Assembly (NCBI GenBank): GCA_023621895.1
Contig: JAMOAF010000836.1
Span: 1 to 14,840 of the forward strand
Length of the DNA stretch: 14,840 nucleotides
Source: Planctomycetota bacterium
GTDB taxonomy: Bacteria > Planctomycetota > Planctomycetia > Pirellulales > Thermoguttaceae
Direction: 5' to 3'
The number at the start of each line of letters is the position of its first letter. Within the stretch, counting starts at the first letter, position 1. Positions 5,818-14,073 of this stretch are shown here, in pieces. The notes beneath the pieces were generated by a model that did no database searches, was not told the DNA's origin, and saw nothing but the letters and a program-made list of their open reading frames with translations. The translations under genes were made by a program, and so were the position numbers.

Positions 5818-6945
5818 TTACTCTCCCAGCGCGCCGCGGTAATGCTCAATCAGCCTCGAAACGGTCGCGCGAACGTCGAACGCCTCTTCCGCCCGCCGCC
5901 TCGCCGCCCGGCCGAGCTCTCGGCGCAGATGGTCATTGGTCAGCACGCTGACGACCGCCCGCCAGAGCGATTCCGGGTCGTTGGGTGGAACGAGCACCGC
6001 GGCCTGGCCGCCGGGGAATATCTCGGACGTACCCCCCACGTCGGTCGCCACGATCGCCGCGCCAGAGGCCGCCGCTTCGAGCAACACGCGGCCGAGCGGC
6101 TCTTGCCGCGCCGGATGGACCACTACGTCGGCCGCCCGCAGGAGCCGATCCACGTCGTCGCGCCAGCCCGGCAGGTGCAGGCGGCCGGCGAGGGCCCCCT
6201 TCGACCAACGGCAAAGGTCGGCTTCAAAATCCACCGACTCGGCTTTGTTGGAGAATCGCTCGCCGACCACCAGCCAGTGAACCTCCGGCACCCGCCGGGC
6301 CACGCATTCCGCGGCCCTCGCGAGGATATCCTGCCCTTTGCGCGGCCCGATTTGGCCGATCGTCACGGCAAATCGCGCGGAGCTGTCGACGCCAAACTCC
6401 CGGGCGAGGTTGCAGTCCGCGCCGCCGGGGCGGAAGCGATCGAGGTCGACGCCGTTGTGGAGCACGTGCGTCCGCGCTTCGTCCAGGCCTTGAGCGACGT
6501 GAAACCTTCGCGTTGCACTTGAAACCGCGAGCAACCGCCGGTGATGGTTGAGGTCTTCGACCGCCTGGCGGCTGAGACGCAGAATATCGCGAAGATGGGC
6601 GATGCTCGCAAGACGCAGCGCCGAGGCCACCGGCCCGGAAAGCCTCCCCATTGAGAGGCTGTTGGCGTGGAGCAGGTCTGGCTTCTGATGATCAAGAAGT
6701 CCTGCCAGCTCCCGGCGGGATTCCGCTTGCGAACGGGCCGCTCCGGCCGCTGTCCGCATGGAAAAGGGCAAGACTTCGACCCCGCGGCGGCGGAGAACAT
6801 CGGCCAGGGGGCCGTGAGGGGGGCAGGCCACCGCCACGGCGAATCCGGCTTGAGCGACGGCGTCAAGCGTCGCCAGCATCGACTGTTCGCCGCCGCTGAG
6901 CGTCGCGAATTCGCAAAGAACCAGAATCCGCCGTCGTGGACACAC
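5818..6945 (-). CDS. Glycosyltransferase family 4-type protein
   Basis: The 375-residue protein is a two-domain (GT-B fold) transferase that moves a sugar from an activated donor to an unknown acceptor, probably for envelope or exopolysaccharide glycans. The N-terminal Rossmann half has ILVLCEFATLSGGEQSM, the glycine-rich acceptor loop. The C-terminal half has the sugar-nucleotide binding features: IGPRKGQDIL, HLPGWRDDVDRLLRAADVVV and the E-x7-E motif EPLGRVLLE (E282, E290), then ASGAAIVATDVGGTSE. No membrane segment is visible. The start is GTG at 6943-6945 with GGAG only two bases before it; no other start is clearly better. It lies 70 bases downstream of dapA on the same strand and may be cotranscribed with it, but no other glycan genes are nearby to indicate the product. 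Confidence 0.88.
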   Translation of the reverse strand: MCPRRRILVLCEFATLSGGEQSMLATLDAVAQAGFAVAVACPPHGPLADVLRRRGVEVLPFSMRTAAGAARSQAESRRELAGLLDHQKPDLLHANSLSMGRLSGPVASALRLASIAHLRDILRLSRQAVEDLNHHRRLLAVSSATRRFHVAQGLDEARTHVLHNGVDLDRFRPGGADCNLAREFGVDSSARFAVTIGQIGPRKGQDILARAAECVARRVPEVHWLVVGERFSNKAESVDFEADLCRWSKGALAGRLHLPGWRDDVDRLLRAADVVVHPARQEPLGRVLLEAAASGAAIVATDVGGTSEIFPGGQAAVLVPPNDPESLWRAVVSVLTNDHLRRELGRAARRRAEEAFDVRATVSRLIEHYRGALGE

Positions 6946-7015
6946 CGCTCCGCTTGCCTCCAGGCTTCAGACCAGCCTGCGCTTCTGCCGATCCGCGGCG
7001 GCCGGCCGATCGGCC

Positions 7016-7903
7016 TCAAAGGGCGCCGTACGCCGCCAACGTTGCCCGCAGGCTCGCCTCCTGGTCCGCCGCGAGCGGTGTCAGCGGCATCCGCAACTCG
7101 CCGGTGTCGCGGCCGAGAATCTTCATGGCGGCCTTGATCGGGATCGGATTGGTCGACAGGCCGAGCATGTCGCGGCAGAGGGGAAACAGCTTATGATGCC
7201 AGCGCCGGGCCGCTTGCGTATCGCCGGCTTCGAATGCGGAGATCATGGCGATCACGTCTTTGGGGAGGATGTTGCCGACGACGGACACCACCCCGCGACC
7301 GCCGATGGCCAACAGCGGCAGCGTCAGGCTGTCGTCGCCGCTGAGCACGGTCAGATCGCTGCCTGCCAGGATTTGCGACGCCTGGTCCATCGAACCGGTA
7401 GCCTCCTTGACCATCTTGATGTTCGGTATCTCCGCCATCCGCAAGATCGTTTCCGGCTCGATGTTCTTGGCGGTTCGCCCCGGGATGTTGTAAACGCAGA
7501 TCGGGATTTCAACCGCTTCGGCGAGGATTTTGAAGTGTGCGAGAATCCCTTCCTGAGTCGGCTTGTTGTAATAAGGGGCCACGACGAGCGCGGCATCGGC
7601 GCCGCTCTTTGCCGCCCATCGCGTCAGGCGCAGGGCCTCCTCCGTGCTGTTCGAGCCGCTGCCGGCCATGACCTTGACTCTTCCGGCCGCGGCTTCGACG
7701 ACCGCCTTGATAACCCGCTCGTGTTCTTCATGCGACAGGGTAGGCGATTCGCCGGTCGTGCCGACCGGACAAATACAGGTCGTGCCGGCTTCCACCTGAA
7801 AGTCGACCTGGGCCTGCAATGCCCGATAATCGACTTCCCCGTTTCGGAATGGCGTGGTCAGTGCGACCGAGAGTCCGGCAAATTCTTCAGCTCGCGTGTT
7901 CAT
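7016..7903 (-). CDS. dapA: 4-hydroxy-tetrahydrodipicolinate synthase
   Basis: DapA condenses pyruvate with aspartate-semialdehyde, the first committed step to diaminopimelate and lysine. The 295-residue (beta/alpha)8 protein has every catalytic element at a constant +5 offset from E. coli: T49 and T50 in GTTGESPTLSHEEH, Y112 in APYYNKP, Y138 and R143 in YNIPGRT, and the Schiff-base lysine K166 in VKEATG. Length matches the family (about 290). The ATG is at 7901-7903; a GGAGG lies about 15 bases upstream, too far to be a normal ribosome site. Related N-acetylneuraminate lyase or other DapA-like aldolases are possible paralogues, but the SGDDSLTLP and GGRGVVSVVGN segments fit DapA. The gap of about 200 bases to pdxJ suggests its own promoter. 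Confidence 0.95.
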   Translation of the reverse strand: MNTRAEEFAGLSVALTTPFRNGEVDYRALQAQVDFQVEAGTTCICPVGTTGESPTLSHEEHERVIKAVVEAAAGRVKVMAGSGSNSTEEALRLTRWAAKSGADAALVVAPYYNKPTQEGILAHFKILAEAVEIPICVYNIPGRTAKNIEPETILRMAEIPNIKMVKEATGSMDQASQILAGSDLTVLSGDDSLTLPLLAIGGRGVVSVVGNILPKDVIAMISAFEAGDTQAARRWHHKLFPLCRDMLGLSTNPIPIKAAMKILGRDTGELRMPLTPLAADQEASLRATLAAYGAL

Positions 7904-8036
7904 CCGTCGCTTGGTTTCCCTCCGCTTTCACGCACAGAATGCCCCCGCCCCTCGCGCGTCAAAAAAACCGCGAGAGGCCTGATCTTAACAAGACAACCCA
8001 TAAGAGGGTCATGATAAGGAAACTGGCGAGGGAGTG

Positions 8037-8072
8037 CCAGGGCCCCCGGGCTTGCCCGAGCTTCCCCCCTGG
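8037..8072 (-). terminator. Nested GC-rich hairpin 39 bases after pdxJ
   Basis: On the minus strand CCAGGG pairs with CCCTGG, enclosing a second stem CTCGGG-CAAG-CCCGGG. One inner pair is G-U only in the minus-strand transcript and C-A in the plus-strand one, so the fold favours the pdxJ transcript. No U-tract follows, so the terminator call is tentative. Confidence 0.35.
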
Positions 8073-8110
8073 GTTGGCGAGAGTCGCTTGCCATTGGCCT
8101 CGGCGCCGGG

Positions 8111-8824
8111 CTAGGCGACCAGTCCCTTCATTTCCCGCACCGCGCGTTCGATTCCGACCATGACGGCCCGCGCAATGATGCTGTGGCCGATGTTCAGCTC
8201 GTGCATGCGATCGATCGTGGCGACCGGAACGACGTTGCGATAGGTCAGCCCGTGCCCGGCGTGAAGTGCCATCCCGGAGGTCGAGACCGCCGCCGCCGCT
8301 TGCTTCAATATTTCCAGTTGCCTGGCTTGATCCTGGCCGGGACGCGCCAACGCATACTGGCCCGTATGCAGTTCGACGGCTTCGACGCCCAGTTTGGCGG
8401 CGGCTTCGATCTGCCGGAGGTCGGGGTCGAGAAACAGGCTTACGGACACGCCCGCCCCGTGAAGCCGCTCCACGGACTGGCGGACGCGATCCAACTGGCC
8501 TGCCACGTCCAAACCTCCCTCGGTCGTGACTTCCTCGCGCCGTTCAGGAACGAGCGTGGCCTGATCCGGCCGGACTTCGCACGCGATTTGCGTGACCTGT
8601 TCGTCGCACGCCAGCTCCAAATTCAATTTCACGCACACGGTCTCGCGAAGAATCCGCAGATCGCGGTCTTGGATGTGCCGCCGATCCTCTCGCAGATGAA
8701 TCGTGATGCCGTCGGCTCCTCCCAACTCGGCCAACACGGCAGCCCAAACCGGATCCGGCTCATACGTGCGCCTTGCCTGGCGGATCGTGGCCACGTGATC
8801 GATGTTCACGCCAAGTTCTGCCAT
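8111..8824 (-). CDS. pdxJ: Pyridoxine 5'-phosphate synthase
   Basis: PdxJ condenses 1-deoxyxylulose 5-phosphate with 3-amino-1-hydroxyacetone phosphate to pyridoxine 5'-phosphate, closing the DXP-dependent vitamin B6 route. The 237-residue TIM barrel has LGVNIDHVATIRQARR at the N-terminus, then ITIHLREDRRHIQDRDL, the catalytic glutamate in KLNLELA, ELHTGQYA, and the histidine in LHAGHGLTYRNV. All are PdxJ signatures, and the length fits (about 240). I chose ATG 8822-8824, which opens directly on MAELGVNIDHVA and has AGGAG 11 bases upstream. An in-frame GTG at 8836 would add four residues but overlaps that AGGAG. A good promoter lies at 8939-8966. The presence of PdxJ implies the DXP-dependent route rather than PdxS/PdxT. 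Confidence 0.96.
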   Translation of the reverse strand: MAELGVNIDHVATIRQARRTYEPDPVWAAVLAELGGADGITIHLREDRRHIQDRDLRILRETVCVKLNLELACDEQVTQIACEVRPDQATLVPERREEVTTEGGLDVAGQLDRVRQSVERLHGAGVSVSLFLDPDLRQIEAAAKLGVEAVELHTGQYALARPGQDQARQLEILKQAAAAVSTSGMALHAGHGLTYRNVVPVATIDRMHELNIGHSIIARAVMVGIERAVREMKGLVA

Positions 8825-8938
8825 AATCTCATCCACTCCTCGAGAAAAGCGGGAAATCGCCCCATCGCCGGGCTCGACGCTGGATTCGTTCCCCTCGGAA
8901 GATTGGCGTCTAAGCGTTCGCCGTCAGGTGACGATCCG

Positions 8939-8966
8939 ATTATACCCCCACCCCAGAAACCATCAA
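8939..8966 (-). promoter_or_regulatory. Sigma-70-like promoter of pdxJ
   Basis: On the minus strand: TTGATG (8966-8961), 16-base spacer, TATAAT (8944-8939). The -10 is a perfect consensus in a GC-rich setting and the -35 matches four of six. It lies about 115 bases before the pdxJ ATG in an otherwise gene-free gap. Confidence 0.55.
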
Positions 8967-9041
8967 GCGGCCCGAACGCTCGCCGGAGCCGCCCCGGGGG
9001 CGCATCGCGATCGGCCGCGACGCCGTCGAGCAGGCCTTTCT

Positions 9042-10694
9042 TCAGAACTGGGTCCGGACGCCTTTGCCCCGCGCGTCGGCAGTCTCTCCGTCGAAGACCG
9101 TCCAGACCGGGATTTCTTCCCGCAGCCGCTGGACGAGTTCCTTCAGCCGGGATTCCTTTCTTGCCGCCAGCATTTTTTCCCGGATCCCCGCCTGGGCTTC
9201 CTCGAACGGCGTTCGATGAGCATCTTCCCGCTCGATCACGCGAACGATGTGGAAACCTTCTTCGTCCTCGAGAATCCGGCTCAGCCGGCCGGGAGGAAGG
9301 GTGAACAATGCCTGATCGAGCAAGTCCGACTTCAAGCTTCCTCGGGTGATCCAGTCGCGCTGGCCGCCGCGCAACGCCGTGGCCCCATCGGATCGCTGCC
9401 GGGCGACATCGGCAAACGGCCGCCCCTGCATCACCTCGTTGCCCATCGCCGCAATCAGTTGCCAGGCCTCGCGTTTGTCGGGATGGCGGCTGAATTTCAC
9501 TTCCAGGTGTTCCCAGCGAACCCGAGCCGGGTGCTCGTAGTCGGCCGTATGCTCCTGGTAGTACGCCAGAAGCTCCTCGTGGCGGATCTGCTCTTCTTCC
9601 TTGCGGAGCGTTTCGACTACCCACTGCTGGGCAATGGCCTTCTCGATGAACGATCGTCTCTCCCGTTCCAACGAGGTGCCCCACTGGCGGAGCTGCGCTT
9701 CCAATTCGCGCCGCGAGGCGAGTTTCAGCTCCTTGATCCGGTTGGCCACCTCGACTTCCGCGAACCGCTGGGACAAGTGCTTGGTGATGTTCTCGATCGC
9801 TTCGGGCGGCAAGGTTCGCTTGGCGTCGACGTAGATCAGCTTCAAATCGATCTGGCTCTGTAGCAACTGCCGGACGAGCAGCTCGCGCTGCCTCTCCAAC
9901 TGATCCGCGGGAATTTTCTCGATTCCCTTGACCGTGCTCAGTTTCTCGTTGATTTTCGGCAACACCTCGCTGCCCAAGACAACCTCTGAACCGATTCTCG
10001 CCAGGACCTGGGCGCCTTCGCAAAGCGTCAAATCGGCTACCGGGTCGGGGCCCTCAAGCTCCGCTCCCGGCGGCAGCCCCGGCTGGCTCTCCGGCTGCGC
10101 TCCAGCCGGCGCCCCTGGCAAGTCGGGCGGCGGGGCCGCCGACGCGACTTGCGGATCGCCTGAACCGTTATGCGGCGGTTGTCCGACCGGCTGCCCGGCG
10201 CCCGCTGGATCGGCGCCCGCTGGATCGGCGCCCGCTGGATCGGCGCCCGCTAAAGGCGGCGCCGACTGCTCCGCCGCCCAGGGGGCCACGCGCGGCATCG
10301 CGGGGCGAAGCGGGTTGCCGGTCTGCTGTTGCGGGTAGGCGTCGCGGATGGGAGAATCGCGAAACGCAGCGGCGGCGTCGGTTGGCGGCGGTGCGGTGCC
10401 ATAGGTCGGATAGCTTGCCGCCTGGCCGGGACCGGCCAGGACTCGGGGAGCCGTGGCAACTTCGGACGATGGGAGAGCCGCTCCGTAAGGACTTGCCGGC
10501 GAGTATCCGCCCGGCATTGCGACCGTTTGACGCTCTTCCGCAAAGGCGCTGGCTGCTCGAAGAATGTCCTTCACCACCTCGGCGCCCCACTGATTCGCCA
10601 ACTGGAGACATTTCCGCGCCTCCTTGGGGTGCAGGTAGACACCGACCGCCAGGGCGATCGCAATCCAGAGCAGGATGGGATAGGTCTGTCGCAT
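9042..10694 (-). CDS. Membrane-anchored SurA/parvulin-type peptidyl-prolyl isomerase
   Basis: From ATG 10694 the product has 550 residues. An N-terminal hydrophobic segment (ILLWIAIALAVGVYL, about residues 7-21) should anchor it in the membrane, with the rest outside the cytoplasm. Residues ~50-215 are a Pro/Ala/Gly-rich linker containing a DPAGA pentapeptide repeat (about 148-165). From ~221 comes a SurA-N-like chaperone region (VLARIGSEVVLGSEVL, then a long charged helical stretch). Residues ~388-492 form a parvulin domain (RWEHLEVKF ... GRPFADVARQRSDG ... GGQRDWITRGSL ... FHIVRVIERED). The likely role is folding of exported or outer-membrane proteins. A GTG at 10754 would add 20 residues and is less likely because the anchor would then start deeper. 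No close Shine-Dalgarno is seen. A TATAAT promoter overlaps the end of mfd upstream. Confidence 0.85.
   Translation of the reverse strand: MRQTYPILLWIAIALAVGVYLHPKEARKCLQLANQWGAEVVKDILRAASAFAEERQTVAMPGGYSPASPYGAALPSSEVATAPRVLAGPGQAASYPTYGTAPPPTDAAAAFRDSPIRDAYPQQQTGNPLRPAMPRVAPWAAEQSAPPLAGADPAGADPAGADPAGAGQPVGQPPHNGSGDPQVASAAPPPDLPGAPAGAQPESQPGLPPGAELEGPDPVADLTLCEGAQVLARIGSEVVLGSEVLPKINEKLSTVKGIEKIPADQLERQRELLVRQLLQSQIDLKLIYVDAKRTLPPEAIENITKHLSQRFAEVEVANRIKELKLASRRELEAQLRQWGTSLERERRSFIEKAIAQQWVVETLRKEEEQIRHEELLAYYQEHTADYEHPARVRWEHLEVKFSRHPDKREAWQLIAAMGNEVMQGRPFADVARQRSDGATALRGGQRDWITRGSLKSDLLDQALFTLPPGRLSRILEDEEGFHIVRVIEREDAHRTPFEEAQAGIREKMLAARKESRLKELVQRLREEIPVWTVFDGETADARGKGVRTQF
10198..10251 (-). 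repeat. 15-base minisatellite in the isomerase linker
   Basis: The unit gcgcccgctggatcg is repeated 3.6 times without a mismatch (10198-10212, 10213-10227, 10228-10242, partial 10243-10251). Because the unit is five codons, copy-number change would keep the frame and only lengthen or shorten the DPAGA repeat. Confidence 0.95.
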
Positions 10695-10783
10695 CACGAA
10701 ACGTCGTCCGCCTCCGGGCAGGTCGAAATGGGCCCCCAATTGCGCGGGCCGCACACGTTGCGCCCCCAGACAAGCGAGGCGGG

Positions 10784-10813
10784 ATTATAGGGACAACCTT
10801 ACTTCGACTGCAA
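10784..10813 (-). promoter_or_regulatory. Sigma-70-like promoter of the isomerase gene
   Basis: On the minus strand: TTGCAG (10813-10808), 18-base spacer, TATAAT (10789-10784). The -10 is perfect; the -35 matches three of six and lies in the last codons of mfd. It would give a leader of about 80 bases to the ATG at 10694. Confidence 0.45.
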
Positions 10814-13800
10814 CAGCGATTTGATCTGGGAGATGATTTCGTCGGACGACGCAACCTGCTGCTGAAAAAGAAGATACGCCGTTTTCTCGTCCGCCACTCG
10901 CAAGGCCCTTCCGGCGATTGACGCCAGTTTTCGCATCGCGGCCCCATCCGCATACCCAAAAACCGCGTATGGGCCCTCCAATCGCACGGAATGAATTCTC
11001 CAGCGGTGGGCCGCAATCCGCAGCTCGGCGAGCCCCAGCAGGCGCTCGGCCGCCGCCGGCGGAGGCCCGAACCGGTCGAGCAATTCCATGCGAAAGTCTT
11101 CCAGTTGGTGATCCTCGGCGACCCGGGCGAGGCGCCTGTAAAGATCGATCTTCAGCCGCATGTCGGGCACGTAGGTTCGGGGCAGGAACGCCTCGCACGG
11201 CAGGTCAAGATCGACGTCGACCTCGGTTCGCGGGGGCATCTGTTTGAGTTGCCGCACGGCCCGCTCGAGCAGGTCGCAGTACAGTTCGTATCCGACCATC
11301 GCGATATGACCGCTCTGCTGGGTCCCCAAGATGTTGCCCGCGCCGCGAATCTCCAGATCGCGCATCGCCACGGCGAAACCCGCGCCGAGGTCGCTGAATT
11401 CCTCGATCGCCTTCAATCGCCGCGCCGAATTGGGCGTGATGTGCTTGTTCGGATCGATCAGCAGGTAGCAGTAGGCGCGGTGCTTGTATCGCCCCACGCG
11501 GCCGCGCAACTGGTGGAGGTCGGCCAACCCGTAACGATCGGCTTCATCGATGAAGATCGTGTTGGCGTTGGGGATGTCCAGGCCGCTTTCGACAATCGTC
11601 GTGCTCAGCAGGATATCGAACTGGTGGTTCACGAAATCGAGCATCACCCGTTCGAGCTGATGCTCCGGCATCTGCGCGTGGCCGATGGCCAGCGATGCCT
11701 CGGGGACAATCCGGCGCAGCGTGCGGGCCACGTTCTCGATGTCGCTCACCCGATTGTGGACGAAAAACACCTGGCCCTGGCGGCCCAGCTCGCGGAGGAT
11801 CGCGTGCCGGAGAATTTCGGAATCGAAGCGCGCGACCCTTGTCTCGATGGCCAGCCGGTCCCGTGGCGGTGTCTCGAGGTTCGAGATGTCGCGAATTCCC
11901 AACAGCGACATGTGCAGCGTCCGCGGAATCGGCGTGGCCGTCATCGTGAGCACGTCGACAATCTGCCGCAGGGCCTTGAGCCGCTCTTTCACGTCGACGC
12001 CGAACCGCTGTTCCTCGTCAATGATCACCAGCCCGAGATTGTGGAAGCGGACGTCCGGCTGCGCCAGGCGGTGCGTGCCGATCACGATGTCGATATTGCC
12101 CAGAGTCAACTGCTCGATCGTCCGGGCCTGCTGCTTCCGCGTGGCGAAGCGGCTGAGCACGGCGATTTCAAAGGGAAATTCGGCCATCCGCGCGGAGAAT
12201 GTGCGGTAGTGCTGTTCGGCGAGCACGGTGGTCGGCACGAGGATCGCCACCTGGTAGCCCGCTTCAACCGCCTTGAACGCCGCCCGCATCGCGATCTCGG
12301 TCTTGCCGAATCCCACGTCGCCGCAAAGCAGCCGATCCATCGGCCGCCGCCCGATCATGTCTTCCTTCACCGCGTCGATCGTCGCCAGTTGGTCTTCGGT
12401 CTCCTGGTAAGGAAACGACGCGTCGAACTCCCGCTGCCACTCGGTGTCGGGCGGGAAGGCGATGCCCGGCCGCGCCGCCCGCAGCGCCTGCAACTGGATC
12501 ATGTCCGCCGCCAGATCGACCACGGCGCTTTCCACCGTCGACCTCTGGCGGACCCACAGCCGGCTGCCGAGCCTGGCCAACCGCGGCCGGCTCTTTGCCC
12601 CGCCGACGTATTTCTGAACCAGCCCGATCTTCGACGCCGGAACATAGAGCTTCGTTGACTCCTGGAACTCGAGCACGAGGTGTTCTTCCACGCGCTCCCC
12701 CTTCTCCAACAGCTTCATTCCCCGGTAGCGGGCGATCCCGTGGGCGACGTGAACCACCAGGTCGCCTTCGCGGAGCTCGACAAAGCTATCGATCGCCTTG
12801 CCCAAGCGCCGGCGGACCGGCCGGCGAATCTCGCTGCGGCGGAACAACTCGCCGCTCGAAAGCAGCAGGATGTTGGCGCTTACCAGCCGGAACCCTTCCC
12901 GCAGCTCCCCGAGGGCAAAATGCAGCCTTCCCGCGCTGGCCAGGCGCGTGGAACCGAACACGTCGGCCAGCCGGCTGATCTCCGCCTCGGTGGGACAGAC
13001 CAGGAGCACCTCCTGCTCGAAGCCGACCGCATCCAGCTCTTCCCGGACCTTGCCGATGTCGCCGCTGAACCGTTCGACCGACTCGATCTTCAGCCGGCAC
13101 GTCGCCTCCAGACTGCTCGCGGCGATTGCCGAGGCGGTGGCCGACGGAAAACGCAGGACTTGCTCCAGCACGCTCGGCAGGCTGTGAAACTCCTCCGGGC
13201 GCTCCACTCGCCCCGCATAGTGACGCCCGGCTTCCTGCATCTCCTCCGGCTCGACGAGCAAGAACCAACTCCCGTCGGGCAGGTGGTCGGCCAGGTGGCC
13301 GTCGTGCCGGGTTGTTGGGCTGAGCATCGTCAGATCGACCCGGTCGAGCTTCGCCAGGCTCCGCTGGCTGGCGACCTCGAAGCGGCGGAGCGACTCGACC
13401 TGGTCGCCGAAGAACTCCACCCGAACCGGGTCTTGCCAGTCCGGAGCAAAAATATCGAGCAAGCCGCCGCGGACGGCAAACTCGCCCGGCAACTCGACGG
13501 CGGATGTGCGATGGAACTCGTTCTCAACCAGCCAGCGGCTGAGGTCCTCGACGCCGATCCGGTCGCCGGCGCGAATCGCCCGCGTCTGCATCGCCAGGGA
13601 CGGGCGGCTGGGCACCGGCTGCAAGAGAGCGGCGATGCTGGTCACCACCACTTCCGGCGGAGCGGAACCGCCGAGTCGCTTGAGTAGTCGAATCCGCTCG
13701 CCAAACACCTCGTCGAGCAGCAACCGGTCTCCCGAGACGCCCTCCAACGCCGGAAATCGCTCCGGAGTCAGCTTGCTGAAGAGGGAGAAATCGTCGAGCA

Positions 13801-14032
13801 GATCATCGGCCAGGTCGGCGGCTGGGCAAACCACGACCAGCGTCCGCCAGCAGCGATGTGCCAGCGCCGCCGCCAACAGCGCGCAGGAAGACCCCCAGAC
13901 TCCGTCGAAAGTGCCCGCGTGACCCATCTTGAGTTCACGGATCACCCCTTCGAAGCCGTCTTGCTCCGATAGATGTCCGACCAGCCCCATGAGCCGGTCC
14001 GACGGGCTGAGAGAAAGCTCGGCATCGGCCAT
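10799..14032 (-). CDS. mfd: Transcription-repair coupling factor Mfd
   Basis: Mfd displaces RNA polymerase stalled at DNA damage and recruits UvrA, feeding nucleotide excision repair. At 1077 residues it is near family length (1148 in E. coli). The UvrB-like N-terminal module is first. The RNA-polymerase-interacting CarD/TRCF domain begins about residue 415 (LREGDLVVHVAHGIARYRG). Then comes the translocase: Walker A GDVGFGKT at 571-578, DEEQ at 672-675 in IIDEEQRFGV, TATPIPRTLHMSL, VESGLDIPNANT and the QLRGRVGR helicase motif. The TRCF C-terminal domain follows (PCEAFLPRTYVPD). All ATPase motifs are intact. The start is ATG 14032 with no Shine-Dalgarno; a TAAAAT at 14050-14045 would place transcription start only about six bases upstream, so the mRNA may be almost leaderless. 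Downstream lies the isomerase gene with its own promoter. Confidence 0.97.
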   Translation of the reverse strand: MADAELSLSPSDRLMGLVGHLSEQDGFEGVIRELKMGHAGTFDGVWGSSCALLAAALAHRCWRTLVVVCPAADLADDLLDDFSLFSKLTPERFPALEGVSGDRLLLDEVFGERIRLLKRLGGSAPPEVVVTSIAALLQPVPSRPSLAMQTRAIRAGDRIGVEDLSRWLVENEFHRTSAVELPGEFAVRGGLLDIFAPDWQDPVRVEFFGDQVESLRRFEVASQRSLAKLDRVDLTMLSPTTRHDGHLADHLPDGSWFLLVEPEEMQEAGRHYAGRVERPEEFHSLPSVLEQVLRFPSATASAIAASSLEATCRLKIESVERFSGDIGKVREELDAVGFEQEVLLVCPTEAEISRLADVFGSTRLASAGRLHFALGELREGFRLVSANILLLSSGELFRRSEIRRPVRRRLGKAIDSFVELREGDLVVHVAHGIARYRGMKLLEKGERVEEHLVLEFQESTKLYVPASKIGLVQKYVGGAKSRPRLARLGSRLWVRQRSTVESAVVDLAADMIQLQALRAARPGIAFPPDTEWQREFDASFPYQETEDQLATIDAVKEDMIGRRPMDRLLCGDVGFGKTEIAMRAAFKAVEAGYQVAILVPTTVLAEQHYRTFSARMAEFPFEIAVLSRFATRKQQARTIEQLTLGNIDIVIGTHRLAQPDVRFHNLGLVIIDEEQRFGVDVKERLKALRQIVDVLTMTATPIPRTLHMSLLGIRDISNLETPPRDRLAIETRVARFDSEILRHAILRELGRQGQVFFVHNRVSDIENVARTLRRIVPEASLAIGHAQMPEHQLERVMLDFVNHQFDILLSTTIVESGLDIPNANTIFIDEADRYGLADLHQLRGRVGRYKHRAYCYLLIDPNKHITPNSARRLKAIEEFSDLGAGFAVAMRDLEIRGAGNILGTQQSGHIAMVGYELYCDLLERAVRQLKQMPPRTEVDVDLDLPCEAFLPRTYVPDMRLKIDLYRRLARVAEDHQLEDFRMELLDRFGPPPAAAERLLGLAELRIAAHRWRIHSVRLEGPYAVFGYADGAAMRKLASIAGRALRVADEKTAYLLFQQQVASSDEIISQIKSLLQSK

Positions 14033-14044
14033 GATGTGCGGCTT

Positions 14045-14050
14045 ATTTTA
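14045..14050 (-). promoter_or_regulatory. Possible -10 element of mfd
   Basis: TAAAAT on the minus strand matches the -10 consensus at five of six bases, but no -35 is found at 16-18 bases. Its closeness to the mfd ATG would imply a leader of only about six bases. Confidence 0.25.
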
Positions 14051-14073
14051 TCGCTTGTCCATCCGGCGAAGAA

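Noticed and set aside
4335..5849. 504-codon minus-strand ORF opposite the phosphate transporter
   Set aside because: It is antisense to a gene with clear PiT motifs; its translation is Arg/His/Asp/Gly-rich with no domain, as expected of a GC-rich shadow frame.
5581..6522. 313-codon plus-strand ORF across the transporter end and the glycosyltransferase
   Set aside because: Begins inside the transporter and runs antisense through the glycosyltransferase; Arg/Pro-rich.
7951..7977. Hairpin CTCGCG...CGCGAG around a run of seven A in the pdxJ-dapA gap
   Set aside because: The homopolymer is in the loop, not after the stem, so it does not form a terminator on either strand.
7900..8094. 64-codon minus-strand ORF ending in an ATGA overlap with dapA
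   Set aside because: The overlap looks like coupling, but the peptide is Pro/Arg-rich, lacks a ribosome site and covers the structured pdxJ-dapA gap; chance is more likely.
8183..9304. 373-codon plus-strand ORF opposite pdxJ and the isomerase 3' end
   Set aside because: It spans two real minus-strand genes and their promoter gap; no family features.
8806..10023. 405-codon minus-strand ORF overlapping the isomerase gene and pdxJ start
   Set aside because: It overlaps the isomerase coding sequence in another frame and reads as Arg/Gly-rich low-complexity sequence.
10991..12658. 555-codon plus-strand ORF opposite mfd
   Set aside because: mfd is intact on the other strand with all helicase motifs; this frame has no motif and His/Arg-rich composition.
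12680..13687. 335-codon plus-strand ORF opposite the N-terminal part of mfd
   Set aside because: Shadow frame of mfd with no recognisable domain or ribosome site.
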